Source: Daphnia carinata (Eukaryota; Arthropoda; Branchiopoda; Diplostraca; Daphniidae). From it: DNA of 64,000 bases. The DNA is taken from NCBI RefSeq assembly GCF_022539665.2, contig NC_081333.1, forward strand, positions 9,980,971 to 10,044,970. Direction: 5' to 3'. A model generated the notes under the pieces. That model was not told where the DNA came from and made no database searches. It saw only the letters and a list, made by a program, of their open reading frames with translations. Positions 19,747 to 34,900 of the stretch are shown here, piece after piece (position 1 is the stretch's first letter; every line of letters starts with the position of its first letter). The position numbers and the translations under genes are program-made.

Positions 19747-21690
19747 CTTTTTTTTTTTGTTGACCCCACCGGAGGGTGGACTATTATTCTCGTTACCTTG
19801 TCATGTACAACCGTCAACAGTTTGAAAATCCAGGGCTTCCGGTTGCTATTTTGTGAATGTAATTGAAAGTCTACGAGAGAAACAGAGAGAGGCTCCTGTC
19901 GTCGTGCCCAGTCACGTGATCTTTGTCTTGTTTCATTGTGTTACACCCCTATTCAAAGATGCAGATTGAAATGTGAAAAGAAAACGAAATTTACTCTTTA
20001 ACAGTAGTTTCTCCTTCCATCTCATTTTGATCTTAATCAAGAGCGGAAATGACGGAGCCGTAATCTTTTTTTTTTTTCAAAAAAAGGTAATGACCTTTAG
20101 ATCATCAAAGGGTTCAAAGGTGTGGCCGTCTACATTTTTATGCGATAAGACGGACCAGTCCACTTAACTTAAAACTCCTCCCAATTGCAGGTGTTAATTT
20201 TATGTACCCCCCCCCCCCATAACGTGAACTGTCTGCCTTTAATCGTTTAAAACATTCACGGCACTGGAGCCAACTTCTTTCGCCTAATGCGTTGATAAAT
20301 AATTAATTATCACAGTTCTAACATTCGCTCATTTAAAAGCACTTTTGCCAACTGCTACGCAAAAAAAAAAAAAATGGAAAGCTAAAAGCACCAAAAAAAA
20401 GTAGATGACACAGAAAAGAGAGTGACCTTATTTCTTAAAATTTAATTTGATATGGGGGGGGGGGATGCAGCGTATAGTGTTAAGAATTGACCCCGGTACA
20501 CACACACATAGAGCCATACGCTGGCCATCTGTTGCTTCTGGTTCATGCTGCAGGGGGTTTATCCACCACCACTACCCACGGAACCTGTTGGTAGTTAAAC
20601 AAGTGAAAGGAGATGAGGGGGGTGAAGTTGTTCCCATCCCACACACACACACACACACACACAAAAGAGAAAGAAAAAAAAAAGACAACGTGAGAAAGAG
20701 GCTCACCCCCCACAAGTCCCTGGGAGGTCATCCACTCTGTACTTATTATTATTGGATTATCGATAACATTTGACTAATCGTCTTTCAGAGTAATTGACCC
20801 TGTGTGTTTACCGTGTCAATCCGACTTCCGGATGAAAGGAGATGACCCCCCTTTCTTTCTTTTTTTTTTTTTTCTTATGGCCTCTAATCTACATAAATTG
20901 TTCGTTAGCTTTCCTCTTTTTGAGAACAATAGCGCACCCCCAGCGTTCAAGTCTGAAAAGTCTGAACGTGAGTCACAGTTTTACACGCGCAGTGCGAGAA
21001 ATGGCTGCCATAAGTGTAAGAAACATGAGGTGAGGCCAGCGTGAGAGATGCGTTTGGGTAGTGCGAAGTTTACTCTTCTTCCATGGCTTTGGTCGTTTTA
21101 TAAATAGAATAAGAAGCTCCGAGCCGATTTGAGCGGGCCGCCCCTTCGCAGGCGAAACGCGCGCGGGTCGCTTGAATGGCTTTCCGTTTCGGACTTGGGT
21201 GTCTATGACGCGCATTGCCACGACTCGCCCTTTTTTTTTTTTTTTTTTGGCTTGAAAAAAAAAATGGGAGCTGATGGTTCATCCCTTAATGAGAAATTCA
21301 AAAATTTTGCATATGGAAAAACAACGGAGTTTCTTTTTACGATTTTACTGGTCATAGAAGATGGTCTGATAAGAGAAAAAAGTTCGCGTCTCAGATATCT
21401 TCGACACTCACTCAGCATTTTTTTTTCAATTTTCTTTAATTTTTTTTTTGTTGCTCTTTAAAAACTGTGTTTGAATGACGATGACTTGTGCTTGACCTTG
21501 ACAAAAAAATTGATTGAATCAACTCGAATGGATTCGCTGAATCGGCTTACTCCACATTTCGCTATCGTTTGCAAATCAAATTCAATCGCCTCCTGTTTCG
21601 TTTTTGCTCAACACATTTCTTACGATCATTTCTATAACTTAACATGTCTTTTTTTTTCTTCTTTGCTATGTTTGGCGGCCAGTTTTCCGG

Positions 21691-24600
21691 ATGACGACAA
21701 TGGAACTGGAAGCGTCCCTCTATCACGCCTCCGACAACATAAGCAGCATCATGAGCAATAACGCCAACGGTAAAGGCCATGAAAATGTCGGAACACGACG
21801 ACGTAAGGTAAGACAAACAAAACCCCCTAAAAAATGACGTAAAAAAATCTATCGCTGCCATTCTAAAGGGGAAAAACTCTTTGCAATAAGTTTAAAAACA
21901 AAAATATCGGGAAAAAGTTCGCTTGAACTCTTGATAGGGTCCGCTATTGCGATCGTTTGCTGATGTTTATTGGATCGTGTCGTCAACTCGAGAATGTTTT
22001 TAGGCACAAGTCCTTGGAACGAAGCGGAGAAGAAGAAGAAGTAGAACCGAAAAAGAGAGTGAAGAGAGAAAAGACGGGGGAGGAGGGAGGAAAAAAAAAA
22101 AGTAAATCATAACAAAATGGGTGCGAAAAAAAAAAAAGGGAGAGGGGAGTGCGGGAGGGAGAACGAGGCCAGAAAGGTGTCGAGTCGACACGGGCGTTTA
22201 TAGAGAGAGAGAGAGAGAAGCGCGCGGTTACAACAAACATTTCGTTCGTGTTGTATGTATTACTCGTTTACTTCTTTTTTTTTCCGAGGGTGGCCGCGGG
22301 ATTGTTGAATGATTTGTACAAAAAGTAGAGTCATCTAGCGGTCAACAATGAAGTTTTGATGAACGCCATCTAACGACGGTATATAGAAATACGAAATGAT
22401 GAAATTTGTACCGATGCACACATTTCCCATTCCAACGAGCGCGTTCGGAACATGTGCATGAAATCGTAGTCAACAAGAAGATGGAGATCGGGCTCAATGA
22501 GGCGATAAAAAGAAGTGAAACCTTATTAGAAAAACAACAAAAGAAAAAGAAAATCGGGGCGAAACAAAAGTAGAAGGAAGATTCAGGGAGTACAAAACGA
22601 TAGATGATACGTTGGTGGGGGAGTTGAATTGAAAAAAAAAAAATCGAGACGAGAGAGACTACGTGTCCGGTAGATCGCACAAACCAATACAGGCAGACAT
22701 AGAAAGAAAAGAAAGCCAATGTCTTAGAGAAAAGAAGATGCCCGTGCCAATGGACTGCAGTTTCTTTTTTTACATGAAACGGGCCCGGGCTCAGTAATTC
22801 AAGACGGGAAAGATCTGAATCGAATCGAGGCACTATGAAAGGCGATGGGGAATGGGGGAGATGAAGCTCTTCTTCGTCTGCCATATTCTCTTCGATCTTC
22901 TCTGTTTTGAAGATCGAAAAAAAAAAAAATGGCTGTTGGCTGTCATAGGATATGAGATTCGCGCCGCCCGCCGGAATCGCCGAGCAACAACCTTTCTAAC
23001 TCCCCCACTCGTCTCTCTCTCCCTTTTCTTTATTTGATGAAATGATAGGCACGTTAGCCGAAAAAAAAAAATTAAAAAAAAAGACGAGATGACGAACGTC
23101 GTTTGGAACACGGATCATTCCATCAGGGCTCCCGGAAACGCGAATCCATGCGATGCCGTTGATTGAAATCCAATCAACAATCTTTTCTTTCTTTCTTCTT
23201 CTTCTTTTTTTTTTAATGATTATCTATCGCCATCTCTCTGTTTGCCTGTTATTCACGTTTCTCTTATTCCATGTGTCCCTCTTTTTCGCTGTCTTTTAAT
23301 TATATAGATAACGTTCGCCATGGAGGTACGGGTGAAGCAGGAGTCGCAAGACGAGGCGCTAGTCCCGCTCTGCGGCAAATCCAGCAGCACCGGCAACGGC
23401 CACAGCAGCAATAACAACAACAGTCATTCCGTCAACGGATCGGCCATCAACAATCCTCCTCAACCCGGACCCATGCAGAAAGTGCCATCTCTATCCGATC
23501 TCTCAGATCCGGAAAGCTCATTAGGTAAGTGATTTTCATTCATTTTTCTTGTCTTTGGTCTCGAACGTTTGGATTTCATTTTGAAAATCGGTCATTTTGA
23601 ATATGGCGCCATCTTTGATCGTTTTGATCATATTCTCGTGAAGTGTGTAGAGCGGAGAAAATATGTTTTTTTTTTTAAAAAAGGTCGAAAGAAGAAAGAA
23701 AAAAAGATTTATTTCCGGCTGACTGGAGGTTGATCCAATTACATAGTGGCGGTACCGCCGTAAAGCAACAAGTTGTTAAGCCCGCGCGCCCTTGGCTCGT
23801 AGTGAGGGGGTGGGGGGGGGGGAGAAAAGAGACGACCCCGCGAGCTTCTGTTTGTGTATTTTGCCTTCAACGAAAAAAAGAAAGAAAAAAATAGGGAAGA
23901 GAGATGGTAGGAAAAAGAAAAAATCCGAAAATGAGGAAGTGACTCGTTGAGGGCCAATTGAATCAATCGACCGAATCACCATCATCGTCGACCTTGCTGC
24001 CCAGCGTTTTTTTTTTTTCGTTCGTTCAGTTTCGTGCTGGCCCGAATATTTTCATCCGCGACGATTGCATTTCGTCGCAACTCTTATAGTTAATAAGTTT
24101 AGCAATAGATGGCTGTTTATGTGAAGAGAATTGTGTCGCAATTTTCAAACGGGCCCTTCCGCATTTGGAATGTTTTTCAAATTCCATTTTCGCTTTTGAT
24201 TTCATTTTCTTGCGACATCCACTGAATTTTTTTTTTCTTTATTTGCTTGATTCAATCTTTCTCCTTTGTTGAATATTCACAACGGCTCTCATCACCTTTA
24301 TTCAATCAGCGCGCTGATTGAATCAAGAGGCTCGCTCAATTGGCAACTGTAATTGGATCGCCCAATCAAGTTATGTTCCATCCCGTCGCTTGAAGAACAA
24401 GCGTCTTCTTTGATTTCACATTTTGTTTCATTTTCTCCTCATTTTTTTTTTCGGCATGTTGTTTTAAAAAGAAAAAAAAAAGAGGGAGACATTCGTTTGA
24501 TTTAAGTTCGTAACAGAAAGAAAACCATTTAGGCCTACAAGTCTCGTTATTATGCGCTAGGCAATATGGTTTGTAAATCATTCAATCAGAATGCAGTTTG

Positions 24601-25957
24601 GTTAATGGTGGGACTGTCACTGAAATGGTCGACTGATTGAAAAAAGTGGCCCTCTCCTCATCGTCCCACGAAGTTATGATGTCCTCGACTTTGTTCAGAA
24701 AACGTGCCAACGTCTGTTATTTGTTTATTTTTTTTTCCATCCAATAATTGCTGGCCGTTTTAAACCGTTACAGCTGAAACGCTTCTTTAAACTGTGCTGC
24801 ACACAAACTTAAATCTAAACTGAAAACCCATTCCAATCTTTAAAAGAAAAAAAAAAAAAATAACGAAAAGAAAAAGAAGTTTTCGTTTGGTAGTGGTTAG
24901 ACGGCCACCTTATCGCTGTGGACCAGTAATATTTCGGGGTCTTGGTGAGAACAACAACAAAACAAAACAAAATCTTCCAATAAACAAAGCGTCACGTCGA
25001 GGGGCAACAACAACAACTTCAGAAGAAGAAAAAAAAAATAGGAATGAGATCAACTCGATCTAGCCGCAGTGTTTCTTATGTTTTAGCGATTGCGTCGATC
25101 TTGGAGGCGAACGTTTGCTAACTAAAAGAAAGAAAAATAAGAAAAATAACGAGTGTTATTGTAGAGATGTGTGTGGGTCTCCCATTCTCTTGTCACCGCT
25201 TTGCTACCAACAACAACCACCACCACTAGTGGAAAAACTGCGGTTTCCGTTCTATGCTGATAACTAACTGCTTCACCATTGGGAGTTGATCATCTCTGCT
25301 CTTTTCTCGCCAACCAAAACTCGTTCGAAACTCTCTGCCCGAGCTTTCGAGCTCGTTACATTTCTTCTTGTTTTTTTCTGCCAGATTTTTGCTTGACTTT
25401 CTTCAGTCACGCCGTGTCGTCCGTGTTCGATGAGCTGCATTCTCAAAACGATACAGTCCCCACACTCTTGATTTTCCCCCCCCCCCCTAAGTTGCGTGTG
25501 CCAATCGTGTATGGCTCTTTTCGGTTTTCACCGGTTGACATCCAGTTACCATCTTATTGAGATTCACCACTTGTCGTTTCGTTTTAAAAAGGTACTGCAT
25601 TTTTTTTTTTTTTTAATTTATACTCTTAAATGCAATAGCGGATTTTTTCGAGAAATGTAGGCCTACAGCAATTGGCCTATTGAATTAGACTACATTTCCG
25701 ACTGTCTTTTTTTTTTTTTATGATGATGATTCCCTTTAACTGCTGACATCAGAAAAATAAAAGACAGGGGGGACTTCATTGTCTGGTGTGACAGGATCCT
25801 TTCCATCATCCCCCGTCTGGATATATAATCTCTAATTACAGCATGATCTGTTCGTCTATAACAATCACCGGAGAGAGGCTCAGAATAAGAGGGGTAGGAC
25901 TGCAAAGAGAAGAGAGGAGGGGGGGGTGTCTTTTCATTTTTATAAATATTCTTCACA

Positions 25958-25994
<37 letters not shown>

Positions 25995-28900
25995 AGGGGG
26001 GAGAAAGAGGGGGGAGAAAGAGGGGGGAGGGAGACGGCGGCCGGAAGCGGGTCAGGTGGAGACGACGTTCGGTTAGGGTGGCGACTTTGGTGCTTGCTGC
26101 TGAGGCTAGTCCGTCGCTTTCTGCTGGATGAGTTTTCAAGGCGCATTGTAAGGTTTTTTCCCACGTTACTTCATCTAGGAAGAGAGAAGAGAAACGAAAG
26201 ACATAGGGGCAAGGGGTTGTACGCGTGTAGCCTACACCGGTCTCCTTCGTCTATATAACAACACACACATGCGAACAGAGTAGGGCGCAATAAGAACCGG
26301 ATGCCACCCCCGTGTGCTCTTATTTTCTTTCTTTTTTTTTTTAACCCCCGTTTTTTTTTTTAAAGACATCTTGTATAATTTCTACAGTATTCATAATTCC
26401 CCCCCCCCTCTCGTCTACTGTCGGGGAAATTTTTAAACGTCACGAAAGCGGAAAGCAAAATAATACGTGTGTTGCAATCATTTGGATATATGTCACCATT
26501 TTTATTGTAGGCTTTTCTTGTTATTTCTTTTTTATCTTTTTGTTTGTTTTTTTAGACAGGGAGGGGGGGGGGGGGGGTTACGGGGGAATGTTATGATGCG
26601 GATTAATGCCGAATTGTTAGCAAACGTATTCGACAAATAACTCATTTCCCTCAAGTCTCTTATTGGCTACTGACGAGGGGGGGGGGGGATTTGAATCGAA
26701 AAAAAGGAGCACTTCCGTTCTCTTACTCTCTCTCTGATAAAGAGAAAACTTTATTGTTTTTTGTTGTTGTCATGACCCGGGCCTCGACCTCCTTTTTTTT
26801 TTTCTTTCTCTATCGTTGCGCTTATATTTCTTAATACTCTTTTATTTATTATTATTATTATTATTATTTTTTTAATAACATCCCCAAAAAGAATGTTGTT
26901 TGAGGTAATCATAAAACGGTGCGGTTCTAATCCGTCACCGCTGCGGATTTTTAGACGCGTGTAAATAATCAAGACGGATCGTGTTTCGATGGTTCATTTT
27001 GTCGTCCGACTATACATCATCCGAAAATATGCGTCGTGTACTGGAATTACTGGAAAAATAACTTCCCCTTTTTATTTTAGTGTTTTCCTTCTTTATTTCC
27101 TAACATGTAGGTTGGCCGGGCGTTGTTCCGTCCCCACCTGAAAATCATATAATTGGGACGAACCTCGTCTCTCTCTTTCTCTCTTTCGTTCTCTTGTTCC
27201 GCATTTTCCGAGTCACGGATGGACTCGCTCGAATGATTTTCCGCGCATATCCCTCCTCCTTTTTTTTTCTTTCTTTCTTTCTTTCTTTTCTATATAATAC
27301 AATATAGCTTTAATTGTTTCTGCATTTATTATTATGACTATACAAGCAGCCGGAGAACGAAGAGGGTTTTTTTTTAGTCAGGCAGGTGCACCGAATTATC
27401 GTCTACAGTCAGGTGCACCGCTATTTTTATTTATTTTTTAACAGCCCCAACATTCGGTTTGATCATGAATCCACCCTTAACGAACGGGATTTTTTTTTTT
27501 TTTCCTCTTTTATTATTAAAATTTAAATGTGACTTAACTCTTCAAAAAATCAAATAAAAATAAAGAATTGGAGACAAAACTAACAGGTTGAATCTGGGCG
27601 CGGCTTTTTTTTTTTTCATTCCTATTGTCGGAAAAGCTTTTTTTTGTCCCGCCCGGCTTCAAAAACTTGACGGATGCATTTGTCACACACACACAAAAAA
27701 AAAAAAAAGAGAAGGCGTCGCCAGCCGCCATTGTTCTTTTTTTTTTATTATTATTATTCCCGTTCTGATTTGCATCGCGACGATGATTATCTCCACTTTT
27801 TTTTTTTTTTGTTATTTTCGTTTTTTAAAAAATGGGGAAATCTTGACGTCCTGTCTTTTGTTGTTGTCAATTTTTTGAATGTTTCTCTTACTCATTTTTT
27901 TTTTTTTTTTTGTTTTCGAACTGTTATATTTGAACGAAACTTGTCGCCACCGTGTTATATATTCAATATTTCTTTTGAAAGAAACAGAGAGAGAGAAAGG
28001 GCAAGCGTTGAAAAAAAAAAAAAGGGTGCGATGGTGTGGCACGTCTTTTGACACCTGGGCATCGCGCGCATCGTATTAGCGACAGTCGATAGCCGTGGCT
28101 CTTTTACCTTAGCGGAAAACATCAACAACGAAAAACCTCCCGAAAGTGACATCCATTAGCATTTCAATAGTCGATTTGTCGGATAGGTATCAACTCTTTT
28201 ATAACTTAAAAAAAAAAATAATAATAAATAAAAAAATCTTTTGCGGGGGGGTACCGATTTGTTTTCATTCCGCCTTCTTTCTCACATGTCGGGGCGATTT
28301 TGGCGACTCCATAGTTCATTTGGAACTGATGGATGAGCCGATAAAAAAAAAATGCGGAGGAGGGAGAATTTTTTTGTTCTCTAGTTAAAAGAAGAAGAAA
28401 AAAAATGCTTAACTAGAATAAAGAAGATAATGAATTTATCTGGGGGGGTTTGAATACACCAAAAATAGGGAGAAGGGGCCCGCATCGGTCGGGCTGCTGT
28501 TGCTGGGAAATGATGATAAAAAAAAAATCAAGAACATGAAAGCAGAAAGAAAAAAAAAAAAGGCTATAGCTTTTCATCCATACGTTAACAAACACACAAT
28601 GTCGATGGGGTTTTCTTTTTTTTTTTTCCTAGTTTGTTATCTCGCGGCGGGCCACCATCATCGCCCGCCATTAGTTAAATGGATGAGAGGCTCGTGTGTC
28701 AGACAGCAGCGAACTCGAGAGGGAACGAACCATCAATTGAGATCATCAGCGAGAGAGACAGTCGAGAAAGAGGTTCTTATCCTAAACCCGTGGCTGTTAA
28801 GGGCACAGCTCCCGTCTTTTTGATTTTTTGTGTTGCAGCCATCGCTCATCTCTCCAATCTTTTCGAGTTAACTGACTTCTTTTTTTGGCTTCATCGTCAC

Positions 28901-31900
28901 AATTGCTTTCTCGAGCCAGCAAACCGTCGATGATGACTGCTTCTTTTATCTGTTTAACTAGAAGCACACACACACACACAGAGAATGCCAACGATGCCTT
29001 TGTAATCTCTTGTCTCTCCTCCAAAACAACACATTTTTCTTTGAAACGGTAGTTTCTTAGAACCCCCCCCCCCTCCTTTTTATTTTGTGTGTTTCTCCAA
29101 AAAGGCTTTTTAAAACGATATCGTTCTCATTAAGGCTCCCCCCCCCCTCCTTAAAAAGATTGAAAGAGTTCAATGGGATCATTGACGTATGACCCGTATC
29201 ATCGTCGAGTCCTCCTTTTCTTAATTTGTATTTATTTGTCTTATAAGAAGGGCATTCACAAACCAGTGGCTATGCGAGGGGGGGGGGGCATTTTTCGTGA
29301 CCCGCACTCCGCTATTTTTTTTTTTTTTTTTTTTTTCTTTTTAAGGATAACACAAATTTCATCGCTCGCCTTTTTATTTTGCGCTTCTTTTGTGTTGAAG
29401 CTCCAATTTTGTTGTTCCTCTTGAGGATTTTGATTGAGAAGGCCTCACTTTGAAAGCGACATAAAAGATAGGGGACGACCGTAGGTCACGTGACCCTCTT
29501 CAGTTTTTATTCTGAAAGTTGACCGCGCCCTTTTTTTTTTCAAATTTCAATTTAATAACAGATTGATCTCGACTTTTTTGTTACTGCAACAACAAAAGAT
29601 TTTTGTATTTTTTAAGTAGAGTACGAAGGGGAAGATTCCAATTTTTATTTTTATTCTTTCCCCCTCGGTGACTACGTTTATCTCTGTGAAGGCACTCGTA
29701 GACCGGATTTGATTGTCCGGAATCATGAATGAGCCTCCCTTTTTTTTTCCTATGGGTGTCTGTATATAAATAATATAAGGTTAGCTCCCTATCTCTAAAG
29801 AGAGAAAGGCAAAAAAAAAAAAAGCGGATGAATGGAACAAGACACATTCCCTCTTTCCCCCCATCTTCCAAACAGGAGGGACGGACGTGAAAAAAAAAAA
29901 AAAAAAGAAGAAATTAAGCGGCATCTACATGTTGAACGAGGGATGGGTATAGCCTCTCTACTATTACTACGTTGGGTGTGTATAGATGTCTAAGAAGAGA
30001 GTAGCCCGAAAAAGCAAAGCGTCGTATACATGCCGAGTCTATACAGAAACGGGGAAAGGAGAGGAATGAATGAACCAAACCCCAACAACTTCCTCCTCAG
30101 GGGTTCTCTCTTTTTTTTTTTTTTTCTTCCTCCCTTCTTCAGCACTATACACGGCCAACCACTACGACCATTCATAAAAACAGGAGAAGACTCCCTTTTT
30201 TATATATATATATATATATTTTTGTACATTTTATTTTATTTTTTTTCTTATATATTTATTTCCCCCTCCGGAGAGCCGCCCAAGGTGTAGGTGTATAATT
30301 CGAAGAGGAGAAGGGGGCGCGCTTGAATGGAGGGTCAAAGGCTCATATATAAGAAGAGGAACTTTTTTTTTTTTTTTTTTTTGGGTTGTCCTGAAAAACT
30401 GGACGTCGTCGCCTCCAGCTCCCCCTCTAGCTCTCTCCCGACTGAGTTGTGTGACCCAACTTCCGGCGGCGGAGTTCTCTCTCTCCTTCTATATACACAC
30501 ACACACACACGCGTGTACATAGACGAGTGAATATTATATATCCCCTTCTAGACTGCGCTCGGTCACACAAAGAACGCACGCACACATATCTACACGCATA
30601 ACAAACAACATTCAATCCGTCATTTTGTTCGGAACACAAACGATAATAGAGAGGGAAACATCTAAGCACGTCTTTTGTTTTGCGATGGGCATCTCATTTT
30701 GTATTTGGCCAATCAAGTCGATATATTAGCTGTAGATTACGCTAATATTCGATTTATTAAAAAAAATAGATTTTAAGTGCAGAAAATCGGCGCGTGTGTC
30801 ATCGAGTTCTATGCGAAGACGCCGATGAAGAGGGAAACGAAAGAAGAAGTGGCAGAAAAAAAAAATAAATAGCACTACTAGTTTTTTTTTTTTTTTTTAT
30901 ATAGCCAGCAGACTCCCGCGTGACTGCCTCCGGGCTAAAAAAAAAATCCTTTTTACCTTCTTTTGTCCACAAAAAAAAAAAAAAATGAATGCTATTCCCG
31001 CTGGCTATTTAAATCGTTGCTTCCCTCCGGCTTCCTATACATTTTGTGTGTGTGTGTGTGTGTGTGTGTTCGCCAGTCTTTGTCAGTTTTAATCTTTAGT
31101 TGATTCCACTTGATAGACATCGCGCGAGTTACTTGAATCCAGGATCCACTAATGCGCTTTAAAAAAAATAAAAGAAAACCGCTCGGAAAAAAATGCCCTC
31201 GTTCTTGCGTCGTTCAATGGCACTAACCACTTGGCATGTATAGACGTTTTTCTGAAATCAAAGCGGCAGCGAGCACGGATGTAAATGAAAGATTTCCTGG
31301 TTGGTCCTTATAGTTTTTCGTTCTCATTCAAAGAGAACCTATTGATCTATTGAAGAAGAAAAAGAAAAATGAATAAATAAAGAGGGACGAAGAGATGGAC
31401 ACGTGATGGCGTTTTGTGAATGAATGGCAGGGCGAAAGATGTTGCGGATGAATAGAATCTGTCCAGCGTGACGATTATGTAGACGATGATGAAAATCTTT
31501 CACGACTGACAGATACAACAATAGCTCTATAAAACGGGGATTTTCTTCTTAAAAGATCGTGGCGGTCTCTCTCGTTTTATTTTATTTCTTTTTTTTTTTT
31601 TTTTTTATCTTATTCATTTGGACAATGTTGTAGAGTTTCTACCTTTGAGCATTCGCCGCTAATTCGGAGGTCGATGATGTAGTCAGTGAATTTTCGTTCT
31701 TCTTTTATGCCGCTGACAGCATCAAACCGAAATTCACCTTGATGTCAATTAAAATCAATTGGCGGTAAGAGTTGCGAAACCTTCGTATCAATCCGTCGTT
31801 TCTTTTTTTTTTTTTTTTCATTTAAAACAAAAAAAAATAAAATAAAATTCCCCTCAAAATAACCGAAATAAAAATAATAAACGTACCAAAGACACCTACA

Positions 31901-34900
31901 CGACCGATTTCCATGAAATAGTCATTTCGGGTAGGAGGGAGGTGGGTTGAATGGAAGGGAGGGGGGGGGGTTTAATGGGAGACGCACCACCTAGCGGCGG
32001 CTTTAACCTTGGGACCGAGTTCCCTCTGTTTCTGTGGATATGTTCTATAACAAACTGCGCGGCTGGACGATGGGGGTGGGCACCGCCTACACCACCCACC
32101 ACCTTCTTCCGCCACGGAGACCCCGCCCACCGTGCGCCACTGAAAGAAGCCCAAGCAGGTTTTTTTTTTTTTTTTTATTTATATTTTTTTTTTTTCCTAT
32201 TTTTCTCTTTCATCTTTTTTTTTTCTTTCCCCCTCTCCCTTTTTTTTCTACTTTTCTAGTAAACTTTGAGAGAAGCCCAGTCATTCATCAACCGTAAAGT
32301 TGAACGCATCGCAGTTAGAGACCATCGCTTTTTGCTCAGTTCTCTCTCTCTCTCTCTTATTAGAACGTGTGTGTTTTTGTTTTGGTTTTGACTCTTTGTC
32401 ATTGTCCGGACGAGAAGCGAACTAGAAGAAAGAAAAAAAAAACAAGTGACAAACGACAATTCGCTGCCCATTTCAAAGCAAATTTTTGTTTTGTTTTCAT
32501 TGATTGTTGTTTTTGTGTTTGAGTGCAACGAGTTTGATTCGTAAAAAAATGTGTACGGTGTGAAACATTAACGTGTGTGCTACTTGTTTGATTTTTGTTT
32601 TGCGAGGGGAAGGTTATCCTTCTCGGCTTGTTACCTTGAGTGGCTAGTGGCTCGCGTGAATTGCAAGTTTTTTTTTTTGTTGTCAACGCGCAACTAGACG
32701 TCAAGGACGTTGTTGGTCAAGCGAAGCCGACGTCGAACGACGCCTTACGCGTGAGCACCTGTTGATTACGCGATCACGTGGCGTGCTCTCATCTGTACCT
32801 CTTGATCGTCTCGAACGCACATTTTTTGATTTTTCATCCCCCGTTTATTATTTTTGAAAAAAACAAAAACAAATCGACTGACGGGAAACGAACAATCAAA
32901 AGATCGTCATCTTTCGACACGATTCTCTTTCAAGTCTTGGCCGCCATCATCATCGACGTTGATCGGGCTGATTATGTACATCGACTGTCACCCGAGGTTG
33001 ATTATGATGGGCATTAAAACTATGAAGCCCCTCAACGGCGTCCGTTGCAAAGGTAACACACACGTGAAATGAAATCGAAATGGGAACGCAACCCATTTTG
33101 ATTTTTTTTTTTTCTCTCACGCTCTCACTTTTTCTTTTTTTTTTTTTTTTTTCGTTTGACTATCGGATAACGACTTAATGCAAAGCAAGGTTTTTTCAGC
33201 AACAAATTGAGAACGAAATGAAGAGTGATGGCTTTGATGATGTGCCAAAAAAGAAAAGAGAACCCCCCTCCTCTCTCAGCTGTCGGTGTGGCGGCGCCGG
33301 CCACCATGTGGCGGTGCCAACACCACACAAGTTGTCCCGAGAATGGACTGTGGATAGAGTGGGGTAGTCTAACAAAGAGTCAGCTGGCAGTCCTAGGAAA
33401 CAATCCAGCTTCAAAAAAAAAAAAAAAATAAATAAAAGGGGCAACAGCAGCCAAAAAAAAAAAGAAAAAAACGAGAGGGTTTTTTTTTTTCCTGAAAATT
33501 ATATCAGGTGGTCAGCGCAGCGGTACACCTCCGACACACTTGGGTGTGTATAAGGGAAAGAGGGGGGTGTGTATGACGGGGTTTCATCTCTCCCCCCCAT
33601 TTTCTTCATAGGGTAAAAAAAAAAAAGGTTAAACAAGAAAAAGATGGGGAAAAAAAAATAACTAATGATCCAGAAGGTTTGTACTATATGTTCCAAAAAA
33701 AAAAAAAAAAGGAGGGGGGGGGAGTTTGGAAATAGTTCGCTAACCTGCTGCTGTGGCTGCTATATGGGGTGTTGTGTGTGTGGCTTTGGACGCTTATGCC
33801 TATCTCGTTAATACTTACGGTTGAGCTCATTTAGCATTGAAACCCACTTTTCCTCCCCTCTTATCCATTGCTTTTTTTTTTCGTGTTCCACGAGAGATAT
33901 CCAATTCTTAAGTCTTTAATGCAGGCAAAACAAAACAAAAAAAAAGATGGGCTTAAAAGAAAAGGGAATACATAACAGGCGTGTAATGGACCGTTGGACT
34001 TTTCTTTTCTCCCCTCACTTCTCTTAATCGTCAATTAACTTTTGCTTGTCTCGACAACTCGACTGTTGATTACCTCCCATCTAAACTTGTGATTATTATT
34101 ATCATCACCCCTTCTGTCTCCTCGGAAAACGTTTATATTTTGTTTTATTTTTTTCTTTTCTGAAAAAGAGAGACGTTTCGAATTCAAATTTTAAAAGTAC
34201 GTCAGAGCGTGTGGCTTGTGCTACAAAGCAGCTGTGACCAGTTTTTTTTTGTTTTGTTTTAAACATCACCTGTCTTTTTTTGTTTCTTATTGAAGATAGC
34301 CGAAGAACAAGAAGAAAAAAAAGACGTTGTTATTATGATGCTAATTTCTTTTTTTTTCCCTCTTTTTTCTTGGAAAAAAAAAAAAAACAACCATTCTATT
34401 ATATAGATATACCGGCCCAGGTGCCACCGCTAACGCCGGGCACCAACAAGAAGATGACAGAGGCTCTGAAAGCCTCGTTCGCTTCGTGGGAGAAGGAACA
34501 GGAGCGTCTGGGCATCCCCAAAGGTAATAACACGTTTATGCTCTTTTCTTCCATTTTCCTTTTTTTTTTTGAAAACACGACACGCTACGTAGCCGCTACT
34601 TCACAATTTATTATTATTATTATTATGATTATTTTTCGAAAAAAAAAAAAAAATCGGTGATCCCTCTTTTGCCAAGTACTGTGAAAAACCTGTTGTTGCG
34701 GCAAGCGGCTGGTTTCAACTCCGAGCGAAGAGTTTTCTTTTTTATATTTTTAAAAGATAAAGGGAGGTTGGTTTTTCTTTTGTATTTATCGGCCGTCTTA
34801 TTATCTTTAACGCCTTCATTTTTTTTTTTCTTCTTCTGTCGTACTATACATACGGGATAGATATGGCATTAGCAGTTTACCTATGACAACTGAATTCGTC

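Larger units (their letters stand above)
18245..21690. other. 5' intron region of the ETS gene
   Basis: Apart from the candidate TATA/5' exon and the CT and TG/CA runs (CA at about 20640-20662), this stretch is low-complexity AT-rich sequence with poly-T and poly-G tracts. No coding exon is supported. The 3' end is an acceptor, GGCCAG, at 21682 that opens the first coding exon. Confidence 0.5.
23525..34406 (+). other. 10.9-kb intron of the ETS gene
   Basis: Low-complexity DNA dominates: homopolymer runs of 8-22 bases, GA/CT tracts (purine block at 25966-26036), a (CTTT)n run near 27268 and a (TG)n run at 31045-31069. Apart from the alternative first exon at 32974, I see no coding exon on either strand. 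Open frames here translate mostly to Phe, Lys, Ser and Leu runs and are artefacts of composition. Confidence 0.7.

Noticed and set aside
21691-21769. Donor AACG|GTAAAG at 21770 joining directly to 34407
   Set aside because: Phase would fit, but the stronger donor AAG|GTAAGA at 21808 joins in frame to 23308 and uses the intervening exon. Kept only as a possible minor variant.
22342-22884. Minus-strand 180-codon open frame inside an ETS intron, starting [13 protein letters not shown]
   Set aside because: The first ~40 residues look protein-like, but the rest is Phe/Ser-rich low complexity from A-rich DNA. No domain or splice partner is visible. Kept only as a note.
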